Source of the DNA: an uncultured Clostridia bacterium
GTDB taxonomy: Bacteria > Bacillota > Clostridia > Christensenellales > CAG-314
Length of the DNA stretch: 7,670 nucleotides
NCBI GenBank assembly: GCA_937875645.1
Contig: CALLXO010000104.1
Coordinates: 1 to 7,670 of the forward strand
Direction of reading: 5' to 3'
A program made the translations under genes and the position numbers. Shown here piece by piece: positions 1-6,721 of this stretch. The notes under the pieces were generated by a model that saw nothing but the letters and a program-made list of their open reading frames with translations, did not search any database and was not told the DNA's origin. Each line of letters starts with the position of its first letter. Positions within the stretch are counted from its first letter, which is position 1.

Positions 1-1340
1 GTATCAATATTGCAAAGCCTTTTCATATCGGACATCTTGGCACGACGGCTATTGGCAATTCTCTTTACAAAATTTATTCTGCTTTAGGTTACAATGTTGT
101 TGGGATAAATTATTTAGGCGACTGGGGCACTCAATTTGGCAAGCTGATTGTAGCTTACAAAATGTGGGGCGACGGGCAAAAGGTGAAAGAGGAAGGAGTG
201 CGGCATCTGCAGGAAATTTATGTGCGTTTCCACAAGGAGGAGGAAAATAATCCTCTTTTGACAGAAGAGGCGCGCGCTTGGTTTAGGCGTATTGAAGAAG
301 GCGATAAAGAGGCTAATAAGCTATTTGAGTTTTTTAAGGAAGTCACGCTTAAGGAAGTAAAGGTAGTTTACAAGCGTCTACACGTCCATTTTGACAGCTG
401 GGACGGCGAAAGCTTTTTTAACGATAAAATGCAGCCTATTATTGATACAATCAAGGAAAAAAATTTGGCGGTTTTTTCCGACGGAGCGTTAATTGTAAAT
501 TTAGAAAAGTATAATATGCCCCCTTGCTTGCTGGTAAAAGCAGACGGCGCTTCCCTCTATGCCACACGTGATTTGGCGGCGGCAAAATACCGTTATGATA
601 CTTACCGTTTTGATAAATGCCTTTATGTGGTAGCTTATCAGCAAAATTTGCATTTTAAGCAGTTTTTTAAGGTACTTGAGCTTATGGGTTATGAGTGGGC
701 AGACAGGTTAGAGCATGTTGCATACGGCATGGTAAGTTTGGCGGACGGCTCTATGAGTACCCGCAAAGGCAACGCTGTTTGGCTTGTGGACGTTTTGGAC
801 AAAGCTGTTTCTAAAGCTACGGAAATTATCAATCAAAAAAGCCCCGATTTGCCGCAAAAGGAAGAAATTGCCGAAAAGGTTGGAGTAGGTGCGGTTATTT
901 TTAGCGCACTATCCAACAGCCGCATTAAAGACATTGTTTTTGATTATGACAGAGTGCTTAATTTCGACGGCGAAACATCTCCTTATTTGCAATATACGCA
1001 TGCCCGTTGTTGCAGCATTTTGGAAAAGGCTAAACAGACACAGACAGAAAGTCAAGCACCCCATTTTGACCACCTTAACAACGAAGAAAGTTGGGTAGTA
1101 ATAAAGCTTCTCAACAATTTTAACGAGATTTTATGTGATGTAACAGATAAAAACGAACCTTCCCTTTTAGCAAATTATCTAATTGATTTAGCACAAGGAT
1201 ACAACAAATTTTATTTGGCGCACCGTGTAATAGACAAGGGCGTTAATATGCAAGCACGTCTTATGCTCACCCAAGCGGTAAAAAACACTTTGTGTTTTGG
1301 ACTATCCCTTTTGGGCATAGATGCCCCGGAAAAAATGTAG
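1..1340 (+). CDS. argS: Arginyl-tRNA synthetase, C-terminal part (5' end outside window)
   Basis: Class I aminoacyl-tRNA synthetase that charges tRNA-Arg with arginine in the cytoplasm. The reading frame is open from the window edge (first complete codon at base 3), so about the first 120 residues, including the N-terminal tRNA-recognition domain, lie upstream. Visible signs: the catalytic signature IAKPFHIGHL, with HIGH at bases 24-35; a KMSKS-equivalent loop MSTRKGN at bases 753-773, the form seen in many Bacillota ArgRS; the family sequence VLELMGYEW; and the DALR anticodon-binding domain, beginning near SPYLQYTHAR (about base 985) and ending in the typical LGIDAPEKM. The C-terminus is complete and ends at TAG. 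The ATG at base 162 is internal and not the real start, because homology continues upstream of it. It is followed by a repeat array and a terminator. Identification is secure. Confidence 0.97.
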   Translation, partial: INIAKPFHIGHLGTTAIGNSLYKIYSALGYNVVGINYLGDWGTQFGKLIVAYKMWGDGQKVKEEGVRHLQEIYVRFHKEEENNPLLTEEARAWFRRIEEGDKEANKLFEFFKEVTLKEVKVVYKRLHVHFDSWDGESFFNDKMQPIIDTIKEKNLAVFSDGALIVNLEKYNMPPCLLVKADGASLYATRDLAAAKYRYDTYRFDKCLYVVAYQQNLHFKQFFKVLELMGYEWADRLEHVAYGMVSLADGSMSTRKGNAVWLVDVLDKAVSKATEIINQKSPDLPQKEEIAEKVGVGAVIFSALSNSRIKDIVFDYDRVLNFDGETSPYLQYTHARCCSILEKAKQTQTESQAPHFDHLNNEESWVVIKLLNNFNEILCDVTDKNEPSLLANYLIDLAQGYNKFYLAHRVIDKGVNMQARLMLTQAVKNTLCFGLSLLGIDAPEKM

Positions 1341-1367
1341 TATTTCTTATAGCATTATAAATATCCA

Positions 1368-1435
1368 TTAACACTCAATTCCAAAGCATTTAACACTCAA
1401 TTCCAAAGCATTTAACACTCAATTCCAAAGCATTT
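1368..1435. repeat. Three tandem copies of a 22-bp repeat
   Basis: A 22-bp unit starting acactcaattcc and ending agcattta begins at 1371, 1393 and 1415. The copies are identical except for the final base of the third, where the array runs out. The three bases before the first copy (tta) also match. The array lies between the argS stop codon and the terminator, so it is probably transcribed in the argS 3' UTR. The unit has no internal dyad symmetry and there are no spacers. It looks like a minisatellite made by slippage. Confidence 0.9.
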
Positions 1436-1438
1436 TAA

Positions 1439-1476
1439 GCACAAAACCACTCGAATAATTCGAGTGGTTTTTTGTG
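1439..1476. terminator. Bidirectional intrinsic terminator between argS and the antiporter gene
   Basis: A perfect 13-bp inverted repeat (aaaaccactcgaa at 1443-1455, ttcgagtggtttt at 1459-1471) with a 3-base loop. Outer gcac/gtgc pairing extends it across a 2-base bulge. On the plus strand the stem runs into six Ts; on the minus strand it ends in four Ts followed by gtgctt. It sits between the convergent argS stop (1340) and antiporter stop (1519) and plausibly ends both transcripts, more efficiently for argS. Confidence 0.9.
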
Positions 1477-1518
1477 CGTGATTATTTTCTAATATTGTTT
1501 TGGATAGAATAAATAAAT

Positions 1519-3081
1519 CTATGCAAGTTCTTGTTTTTTATCATATTCTTGAATATCCGAATGTTTAAGCTGCGGCAAAAGCATGTTCTTTTTCTTTTGC
1601 ACAACGTAGGAAATAACCATCAAAAGGATAAAGCTTACAGCGCAAGCTATCCAGCCCACCCAAATTTTTTGTGTTATTCCACCTAATAAAAATCCTAAAA
1701 AGGAAATACCCGCCACCATTAAACCTAAAGGCATTTGTGCTTTAACATAGTCCATATGGTCGCATCTTGCTGTGGCTGCCGACAAAATAGTTGCGTCAGA
1801 AATAGGTGAAACTTGGTCTCCAAAAACAGCGCCGGATAGCACAGCGGAAATTGCCAAAATCTGCAATGTTGTGCCTGTCTCAAACATAGGCGTTGCAAGG
1901 GGCACAATTATGCCAAAAGTCCCCCAACTTGTACCTGTCGAAAAGCTTGTTGCCATAGCGATTAAAAACATAATAGCCGGCAAAAGTATTTTTGCTCCCC
2001 CCATGCTGCTTGTTAATGTTTTAATAAAAATATCTACTCTTAAAGCGGAGCAAATATCAGACAGTGTCCAAGCAAGCACCAAAATAATCAGCACGTCGCT
2101 TATTGACTTGAAGCCTTCGCTCAAACTATTGGTAAAGCCTTTTAATGAGATAATCTTTCGGGGTAAATACAAAATAAGCGCAAAAATAACGGCAATGGTG
2201 GAGCCGCACGCAAGAGAAATAGCCGCGTTGGTGTCACCTGTATTGACACTAAAATACGTCATAAAACCTACGCTTGCTATTATCAGTACTAAAATAGGCA
2301 ACAGCAAGTCAAAAACTCTGCCTTTTTTACTTATCTGATAATTGTCATCACTGTTAAAGGTAGGAGGTTTTCCGCCTGTCACGTCCCCCGTCTTAATTGC
2401 ATTAATTTCCCTTTTACGCATGCCAAAAAAGTCCATGCCCAAAAATGAAGTGACAAATATAAATGCAATAGTCAAAACAGGATAAAAGTTGCAGAAAATA
2501 GACCTAATATAAATATCAAATGCACTTGTTTCCACGCCTTGCTGAATGGTTGAGGTTACAAAACTTGACCAACTACTTATAGGTACCAAAATGCATACCG
2601 AAACGGAAAGCGAACCGATAATATACGCTAATTTTGCACGGGAAACACGATAGCGGTCGGTAATAGGACGCATAACAGAGCCGGTAGCTAAACGGCAAAA
2701 ATAATCGTCCATAAACATCATAGAGCCAAAAGCCACCGTAACGCCTAAAATACCTTTGCGTGATTTTACTTTTTTGGTAAACCAGTTGCCCATCGCTAAT
2801 GTGCCGCCTGATTTAGTCATAAGTACAACCAATACGCCTAACATTAAAATAAATATTAGTATAGCGCCGTGTTCGTAATTATATGTTCCGTCGCCTGAGC
2901 CGGACAACGTATTGGACATTATCTTAAATAGCTGTTCGAAGGCTACTATGGGATTTCCCCCTGCTATTATCATTGCTCCAGTAAATACGCCGACAAAAAG
3001 TGCAATATACACTTGTTTAAAAAGTAAAGCTAAAATTATTGTAATAAGTGCGGGGATAATTGCCCACAAAGTTCCTTCCAT
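1519..3081 (-). CDS. NhaC-family Na+/H+ antiporter-like membrane transporter
   Basis: A 520-residue integral membrane protein with about 12 hydrophobic segments, of the NhaC family (PF03553), which exchanges Na+ or an organic acid for protons (NhaC, MleN). Supporting motifs: MDDYFCRLATGSVMRP (124-139) followed by SRAKLAYII (147-155), GTSWGTFGIIVPLA (383-396), and GAVFGDQVSPISDATILS (418-434, continuing to a CDHMDYV stretch at 440-446). The length suits the larger NhaC-like members in Clostridia. The start is supported by AAAGGAG at 3087-3093, five bases upstream of ATG, and by a near-consensus promoter. No other gene shares the transcript. Oddity: the segment usually read as DSTAAPVC or DATAAPVC after LAYII is GSLSVSVC (156-163), and DDYFNCLTVG is DDYFCRLATG, so ion or substrate choice may differ. 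The real substrate cannot be read from sequence; lactate/malate-type exchange is as possible as simple Na+/H+ exchange. Confidence 0.9.
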   Translation of the reverse strand: MEGTLWAIIPALITIILALLFKQVYIALFVGVFTGAMIIAGGNPIVAFEQLFKIMSNTLSGSGDGTYNYEHGAILIFILMLGVLVVLMTKSGGTLAMGNWFTKKVKSRKGILGVTVAFGSMMFMDDYFCRLATGSVMRPITDRYRVSRAKLAYIIGSLSVSVCILVPISSWSSFVTSTIQQGVETSAFDIYIRSIFCNFYPVLTIAFIFVTSFLGMDFFGMRKREINAIKTGDVTGGKPPTFNSDDNYQISKKGRVFDLLLPILVLIIASVGFMTYFSVNTGDTNAAISLACGSTIAVIFALILYLPRKIISLKGFTNSLSEGFKSISDVLIILVLAWTLSDICSALRVDIFIKTLTSSMGGAKILLPAIMFLIAMATSFSTGTSWGTFGIIVPLATPMFETGTTLQILAISAVLSGAVFGDQVSPISDATILSAATARCDHMDYVKAQMPLGLMVAGISFLGFLLGGITQKIWVGWIACAVSFILLMVISYVVQKKKNMLLPQLKHSDIQEYDKKQELA

Positions 3082-3117
3082 ATGTACTCCTTTGTTTTAT
3101 TGTTTCACCAATTAGAT

Positions 3118-3146
3118 ATTATACTAAACAGAATATTTTTTGTCAG
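3118..3146 (-). promoter_or_regulatory. Sigma-A type promoter of the antiporter gene
   Basis: Read on the minus strand: -35 CTGACA (3141-3146, 5 of 6 matches), a 17-base spacer, and -10 TATAAT (3118-3123, 6 of 6). Predicted transcription starts near 3111, giving a leader of about 30 bases that contains only the ribosome binding site. There is no room for a riboswitch. Confidence 0.85.
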
Positions 3147-3194
3147 TTTTTAAAAGCTCCTATACGCTGATTTGGAGTCATGGTATATTAAATT

Positions 3195-3221
3195 TTTAAC
3201 GGCGTAACATACGCCGTTAAA
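3195..3221 (-). terminator. Hairpin just after the acyltransferase-fusion gene, probable terminator
   Basis: A 12-bp perfect stem (tttaacggcgta at 3195-3206, tacgccgttaaa at 3210-3221) with a 3-base loop, starting three bases after the stop codon of the gene at 3225-4559. On the minus strand the stem is followed by aatttaatat rather than a clean T run, so it is a weaker intrinsic terminator or an RNA-stabilising hairpin. It separates that gene from the antiporter promoter. Confidence 0.6.
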
Positions 3222-3224
3222 TAA

Positions 3225-4559
3225 TTATTCTTGATTATTAATAAATACATCTATTTGAGGCTTTGCGCCGCAAATTTCGCCTTCGAAGATACGTGAGGGA
3301 CGGCTGTTCATCCACTCGCGCTGTCCCGCAAAGTCAGGATAATATTTATAGCGCAAATACTGCAAACACTGCTGAAATTTTATCGCCTTTGTCATATTTT
3401 TTAGTACAAAACGAGTAACATAATCTTGCCCGTCAAAAACAATATACATTTTATTTTTTACTCCTACCGTTGTTTCTACCCCGATACTGGGAGTACGCAT
3501 AAGAGGAAAAATCAATTCGACATCCTTTCCGTAATCGGTGCCCACATATTTAAAACCGTTTTTATCTAGTGAAATAATACCCTCGCCGTATTTTTTTACG
3601 CCGTATTTTTTACCCTTTTTATAATGGAAAACCTCGCAGGGCTCAGACATAACAAAATCATCTTTTTGTGTTTCAATATCAATAAGTTTACGCTGAATTG
3701 CATTCCATTTTGCAATACTGTCCACATAAACGCTTTTTTCGTTTAGCGGTTCAAAATGATAGGTATCGTTAACTCTAACGGCGTTTTGACATTTTTTGCA
3801 GTAGAGTATATCCCCTTCGCCTTTCATTTCAAATTCCTCACCGCAATTTAGGCATTTATATATAATATATTCCATACCTTTTGCAGCATCATTTTTTGGT
3901 GCAGTCACTTTGAAACCTTCTTCTTCTTGAAAGGTAAAGTCATTAAAATCACAAGCGTCATAGAGTTTCTTGTAAATTTGCTCTATGTTCATATCTTTAA
4001 TATCTTTTTCGTCAAAAACTTTTACAACTTCGCTTTTTATCTTTGCATTTTGGCGGTCTTTTCTAAAACGGTTGCGCAAAAAATACATCCCCCGCAGTTT
4101 TATGGCAAACACGGGTACCTTAAACATTTTTATGAGTTTTGCAATACCATAATCAAAATATTGCGGCGTGCCGTCAAAACAATAGCAAGCGGCAGGGCTT
4201 ATTGCAACTATACCCTTGTGCTGAGTCAATACTCTTTTTGCACCGAGTACGGCAGTGGCGTCGGGGGTATACCTGTCCTTATATATTGCTCCGGCTAAGT
4301 AACTAAACGGGCCGTCAGGAAAAGTATGTTTGACATATTTTACTACCATAAAATTAGCTAAATGAGGATATAAGGTCAAACCTGTGATAAGGTGGTCGTC
4401 ATATCCGATATGATTAAAAATAACAATATAAGGAGGTTTTTGGTCTTTTAATGCCTGGCGGTCAATAGTAAGTCCATATTTTTTTATAAACATTTTTTCT
4501 TTAAAAAATTTAAAGATTTGCACCAGCGGTCTAAATGGCTTTCGGGGATTTTTATTCAT
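3225..4559 (-). CDS. PlsC-like acyltransferase domain fused to a zinc ribbon and a probable PH/GRAM-like domain
   Basis: A 444-residue protein. Residues about 40-180 resemble lysophospholipid acyltransferases of the PlsC/LPLAT superfamily, which acylate lysophospholipids at the cytoplasmic membrane face: motif I NHIGYDD with His50 and Asp55 in the H-x4-D spacing, motif II GAIYKDR (90-96), and a motif IV-like KVPVFAI (147-153). Motif III, normally FPEG or PEARYS-like, reads SPAACYCFDG (121-130), lacking the glutamate. Residues 232-262 form a zinc ribbon (Cys236/239 and Cys254/257). Residues about 303-405 look like a beta-rich domain with a closing helix, suggesting PH/GRAM fold by pattern only. 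No signal peptide; the basic N-terminus and first hydrophobic stretch could associate with the membrane. AAAGGAAG at 4568-4575 supports the start. Function is inferred; activity on lysophosphatidic acid is uncertain because of motif III. Confidence 0.8.
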   Translation of the reverse strand: MNKNPRKPFRPLVQIFKFFKEKMFIKKYGLTIDRQALKDQKPPYIVIFNHIGYDDHLITGLTLYPHLANFMVVKYVKHTFPDGPFSYLAGAIYKDRYTPDATAVLGAKRVLTQHKGIVAISPAACYCFDGTPQYFDYGIAKLIKMFKVPVFAIKLRGMYFLRNRFRKDRQNAKIKSEVVKVFDEKDIKDMNIEQIYKKLYDACDFNDFTFQEEEGFKVTAPKNDAAKGMEYIIYKCLNCGEEFEMKGEGDILYCKKCQNAVRVNDTYHFEPLNEKSVYVDSIAKWNAIQRKLIDIETQKDDFVMSEPCEVFHYKKGKKYGVKKYGEGIISLDKNGFKYVGTDYGKDVELIFPLMRTPSIGVETTVGVKNKMYIVFDGQDYVTRFVLKNMTKAIKFQQCLQYLRYKYYPDFAGQREWMNSRPSRIFEGEICGAKPQIDVFINNQE

Positions 4560-4590
4560 TAAGATTTCTTCCTTTGTATATATTACTCTT

Positions 4591-4619
4591 ATTAAATCAC
4601 ATTATCGTTTATTTGTCTT
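4591..4619 (-). promoter_or_regulatory. Candidate promoter of the acyltransferase-fusion gene
   Basis: On the minus strand: -35 AAGACA (4614-4619, 4 of 6), a 17-base spacer and -10 TTTAAT (4591-4596, 5 of 6). The site is moderate and lies in AT-rich DNA where such matches arise by chance, but position and direction fit the gene starting at 4559. Confidence 0.4.
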
Positions 4620-4665
4620 TGTTTTATTTAAAATAGAAACGCATAATAATTTTTATTAAAAACAG

Positions 4666-4694
4666 TTGCACACGCAAATGTACAGTGATATAAT
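4666..4694 (+). promoter_or_regulatory. Extended -10 promoter of the 107-residue gene
   Basis: -10 TATAAT (4689-4694) is perfect and is preceded by TGA, giving the TGn extension. A poor -35 (TTGCAC, 4666-4671) sits 17 bases upstream, as extended -10 promoters tolerate. Transcription should begin near 4701, about 40 bases before the ATG. It diverges from the promoter at 4591-4619. Confidence 0.75.
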
Positions 4695-4739
4695 AATTTC
4701 AGAACATGATGCGCAAAAAATATTAAGGATGGTAGATTT

Positions 4740-5063
4740 ATGAGTTTTAATTTGGAATCTAATACAGTAGGCATAGAATTTGCCGACAAATACCTTACAC
4801 TAAGGCACTTTGGCGGCTTATTTAAAAAGAAGGTCGAATTCGAAGCAAGAATATCATACAGAAATATTGATTATCTTGAATATGAAGAACAAGTAAAAGG
4901 CTGGGACAAAAGAAAGTATATTTATATTACTATCGGACTGATTAACCCTCAACCAGAATTTAATACGACAACGCTTGACATCGAAATTGAATCAACATAT
5001 TTTAGCGAAAAAGATTACTTAAAACAATTGGAAGAATATTCTAAAAAAATAAATAAGGAATAA
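4740..5063 (+). CDS. Small protein of unknown function, probably PH-like fold
   Basis: A 107-residue protein with no signal peptide or membrane segment, so probably cytoplasmic. I do not recognise a named family. The residue pattern alternates hydrophobic and charged positions in short strands (VGIEFADKYLTLRHFGG, then KKVEFEARISYRNIDYLEY, then YIYITIGLI) and ends in an amphipathic helix (about 88-105, SEKDYLKQLEEYSKKIN). This order resembles bacterial PH-like domains such as DUF4429, in which a strand pair is followed by an I-x-Y-x-x-I motif; that is inference from pattern only. The start is supported by AAGGATGG at 4725-4732, seven bases before ATG, and by a strong promoter. It ends in an intrinsic terminator, so it is monocistronic. 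It is divergent from the acyltransferase fusion, whose C-terminal domain may have the same fold. Confidence 0.8.
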   Translation: MSFNLESNTVGIEFADKYLTLRHFGGLFKKKVEFEARISYRNIDYLEYEEQVKGWDKRKYIYITIGLINPQPEFNTTTLDIEIESTYFSEKDYLKQLEEYSKKINKE

Positions 5064-5091
5064 AAAACGGGGCAAAAACCCCGTTTTTTAT
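5060..5091. terminator. Bidirectional intrinsic terminator between two convergent genes
   Basis: A perfect 13-bp stem (ataaaaaacgggg at 5060-5072, ccccgttttttat at 5079-5091) around a 6-base caaaaa loop. Both strands show a GC core followed by six Ts, so it should end the plus-strand gene (stop 5063, inside the left arm) and the minus-strand gene (stop at 5106) equally well. Confidence 0.93.
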
Positions 5092-5105
5092 TTAGTATAA
5101 AATAG

Positions 5106-6284
5106 CTATTCGCTGAATCTATCATCTTTTACCGATTGCCAAGACGGTAAAGGCTCTTTGCATTTATACTTTCCGAATACCCCTTTAGTTATATTGCGTT
5201 TACGGTATTCTTTTAAGAGTTTTATGCCGTATCTTTTGGCAAATTTTTTCAACTCTGTATCTAATGCTCTAAAATCCTGAGATTCGTATAAATTAATGAG
5301 GACTTTGTAGTTTCTCTCAACTTGAGCTAAATAATCTGCTCTTTTTTTAGCCTTATTTCTTTCCGCCACAAGCTGCAAGTGTTGTGCTATTATATCTTTA
5401 TAATGCTTATCAAAAAAACCGATGGATTCCCGCATTTTATTATTGGCTTTTTCATCTTTGGTGAGAGCGCTGTAAACATATGCAAGATACAATCCGTCCT
5501 GACCGTAATCATTTTCAAATCCCCAACTAATTTCACCGATTACCTTGCTGTAATAATCGCAAAGCTCGGTTTTTTTGGGATAGGGCAACGAATCAGTATT
5601 CATAAAGTATTTACCGCACGACTTGATATACATGTCGTACTCTTCCTTAATCTTATCTTCCGTTTCATAGTATAATTGTTTGTAATTTCTGTATTTTTCC
5701 GCTTCTGAAAAACTCTTTGGCAGTTTTTCGTCAATATTAAACAATACCGTCTTTATGTAGGGCATATCGCCTTCAAAATTGTATTCTGTCAATTTTTTTA
5801 GATTCTCATTAAGTTGGGCAATAAACGGAGCATAAAATTTCTCAAAAGCCTTAGCGTCTATGCTTTTTAATTCAAATAAATTTTTAACGCCATATTCCGT
5901 AGTGTCAACATTTTGTTTGTTGCCGTATGGCGTTATCTTATTGTTATAAAGCCAAAGCTGCAGCTTAGCTTCTTCAATAAGCGAGCTTTCGGGATGTTTT
6001 TTGGTTAATTTAACCAACATTTCGTTGGCATATTCCTTTTCGTTGCGCATTAAAAGCGCCGTGATTTTGTCGTACTGCTCCTGAGCTGATTCGCCTTTAA
6101 TGATATTTACCACAGAGTCTGATATATTGTTTACCGTGTTGTAAGTATTTTGCGTCTGACAAAGCTGAATTGCCTTTTCCACAATAAAAGGCGTTTTGCA
6201 ATACTTGCATATAGCAGCGTCGGCATCCTTGTTTATCTCTAATGTGCCGCCGCAGTTAGGGCATTTCCCCGCGACTAAAGGCAT
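5106..6284 (-). CDS. Zinc-ribbon protein with long helical (TPR-like) region, function unknown
   Basis: A 392-residue, probably cytoplasmic protein. The N-terminus is a zinc ribbon: Cys8/Cys11 (KCPNCGGTL) and Cys26/Cys29 (AICKYCKTPF) with 14 residues between the pairs, followed by IVEKAI. This arrangement is common at the start of uncharacterised Clostridia proteins. The rest is helical and rich in Lys, Glu and Tyr: residues about 65-112 (EQYDKITALLMRNEKEYANE onward) resemble a tetratricopeptide helical pair, and 300-370 look coiled or helical with a basic end. No membrane segment or signal peptide. The start is set by AGGAGGA at 6289-6295, four to five bases before ATG. It has its own promoter and terminator. 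The composition suggests a scaffold or nucleic-acid/protein-binding role, but no function can be assigned from sequence. Confidence 0.85.
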   Translation of the reverse strand: MPLVAGKCPNCGGTLEINKDADAAICKYCKTPFIVEKAIQLCQTQNTYNTVNNISDSVVNIIKGESAQEQYDKITALLMRNEKEYANEMLVKLTKKHPESSLIEEAKLQLWLYNNKITPYGNKQNVDTTEYGVKNLFELKSIDAKAFEKFYAPFIAQLNENLKKLTEYNFEGDMPYIKTVLFNIDEKLPKSFSEAEKYRNYKQLYYETEDKIKEEYDMYIKSCGKYFMNTDSLPYPKKTELCDYYSKVIGEISWGFENDYGQDGLYLAYVYSALTKDEKANNKMRESIGFFDKHYKDIIAQHLQLVAERNKAKKRADYLAQVERNYKVLINLYESQDFRALDTELKKFAKRYGIKLLKEYRKRNITKGVFGKYKCKEPLPSWQSVKDDRFSE

Positions 6285-6343
6285 AAAATCCTCCTAAGAC
6301 TTCTATTTTGCAAATAATAGTGAAGTTATGTTCAACTTACATA

Positions 6344-6372
6344 AGTATATCAAAAATCTATCTAATAATCAA
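6344..6372 (-). promoter_or_regulatory. Extended -10 promoter of the zinc-ribbon gene
   Basis: On the minus strand: -35 TTGATT (6367-6372, 4 of 6), a 17-base spacer ending in TGA, and -10 TATACT (6344-6349, 5 of 6), so the -10 carries a TGn extension. Predicted start near 6337, with a leader of about 50 bases. Confidence 0.65.
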
Positions 6373-6565
6373 TAATAACGTATAAATAAATCAGCAATAC
6401 TGACAATTTAAATGCTTTTCTTAATAATTGCATAAAAGAAAAATTCATAACAAATTATTTATAACGGAATAACATATAATTGCTAATAAAAATTGCTAAT
6501 AAAAAAATTACACTCAAAAAAGCACCCAAAATTAGCTTTTTGCTTTTAAAATCACTAAAAAATGT
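6373..6565. other. AT-rich intergenic DNA without a supported gene
   Basis: This is the central part of the roughly 300-bp gap between the zinc-ribbon gene and the tRNA operon. It is very AT-rich. The only structure I see is a two-copy 13-bp direct repeat (aattgctaataaa at 6478-6490 and 6491-6503). A 42-codon open minus-strand frame (6455-6583) encodes one hydrophobic stretch but has no usable start or ribosome binding site, so it is not called as a gene. Confidence 0.6.
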
Positions 6566-6568
6566 ATT

Positions 6569-6599
6569 AAAAAAGGCATAAACTTAACAATTTATGCCT
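6569..6599 (-). terminator. Intrinsic terminator of the tRNA operon
   Basis: On the minus strand a 9-bp stem (aggcataaa / tttatgcct, window 6591-6599 and 6574-6582) with an 8-base loop is followed by a run of six Ts counting the last stem base (6569-6574). It begins four bases after the CCA end of tRNA-Val, the last tRNA of the operon. Confidence 0.88.
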
Positions 6600-6602
6600 A
6601 TC

Positions 6603-6678
6603 TGGTGGGAACAACAGGGCTCGAACCTGTGACCCCTTGCTTGTAAGGCAAGTGCTCTCCCAACTGAGCTATACTCCC
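6603..6678 (-). tRNA. tRNA-Val (anticodon UAC)
   Basis: A 76-base cloverleaf: acceptor GGGAGUA pairs with UGUUCCC, D-arm GCUC/GAGC, anticodon stem CUUGC/GCAAG around loop CUUACAA (anticodon UAC, reading GUA and related Val codons), variable GGGUC, and T-arm ACAGG-UUCGAGC-CCUGU. The CCA is encoded. It closely resembles Bacillus tRNA-Val in D-arm and loop sequence. It is the last gene of the operon. Confidence 0.97.
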
Positions 6679-6686
6679 TCTTTTAT

Positions 6687-6708
6687 AAAAAATTTGGTAT
6701 TAACCAAA
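6687..6708 (-). terminator. Weak terminator-like hairpin between tRNA-Glu and tRNA-Val
   Basis: On the minus strand a 6-bp stem (tttggt / accaaa, window 6703-6708 and 6693-6698) with a 4-base loop is followed directly by six Ts (6687-6692). The stem is AT-rich and short, so it could cause partial termination or act as a processing spacer, or be chance. Confidence 0.35.
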
Positions 6709-6721
6709 ATTGTTTTTAATT

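Noticed and set aside
1368..1435. CRISPR array
   Set aside because: The repeats are directly adjacent with no spacers between them and no cas genes are nearby.
1772..2338. Long plus-strand open frame (188 codons) opposite the antiporter gene
   Set aside because: It lies wholly antisense to a well-recognised NhaC-family gene and has no ribosome binding site or family resemblance.
3147..3194. Riboswitch or attenuator ahead of the antiporter gene
   Set aside because: The promoter at 3118-3146 leaves a leader of only about 30 bases, and the DNA upstream of it has only a weak 4-5 bp stem.
3927..4298. Plus-strand open frame (123 codons) opposite the acyltransferase fusion
   Set aside because: It is antisense to the gene whose acyltransferase motifs are clear, and its translation has low-complexity character without a plausible start signal.
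6455..6583. Minus-strand open frame of 42 codons encoding a membrane-like stretch (KLILGAFLSVIFLLAIFISN)
   Set aside because: It has no in-frame ATG or GTG upstream of the hydrophobic part and no ribosome binding site, and it starts within the tRNA terminator. Very AT-rich DNA yields hydrophobic open frames by chance. A decayed gene remnant is possible but unsupported.
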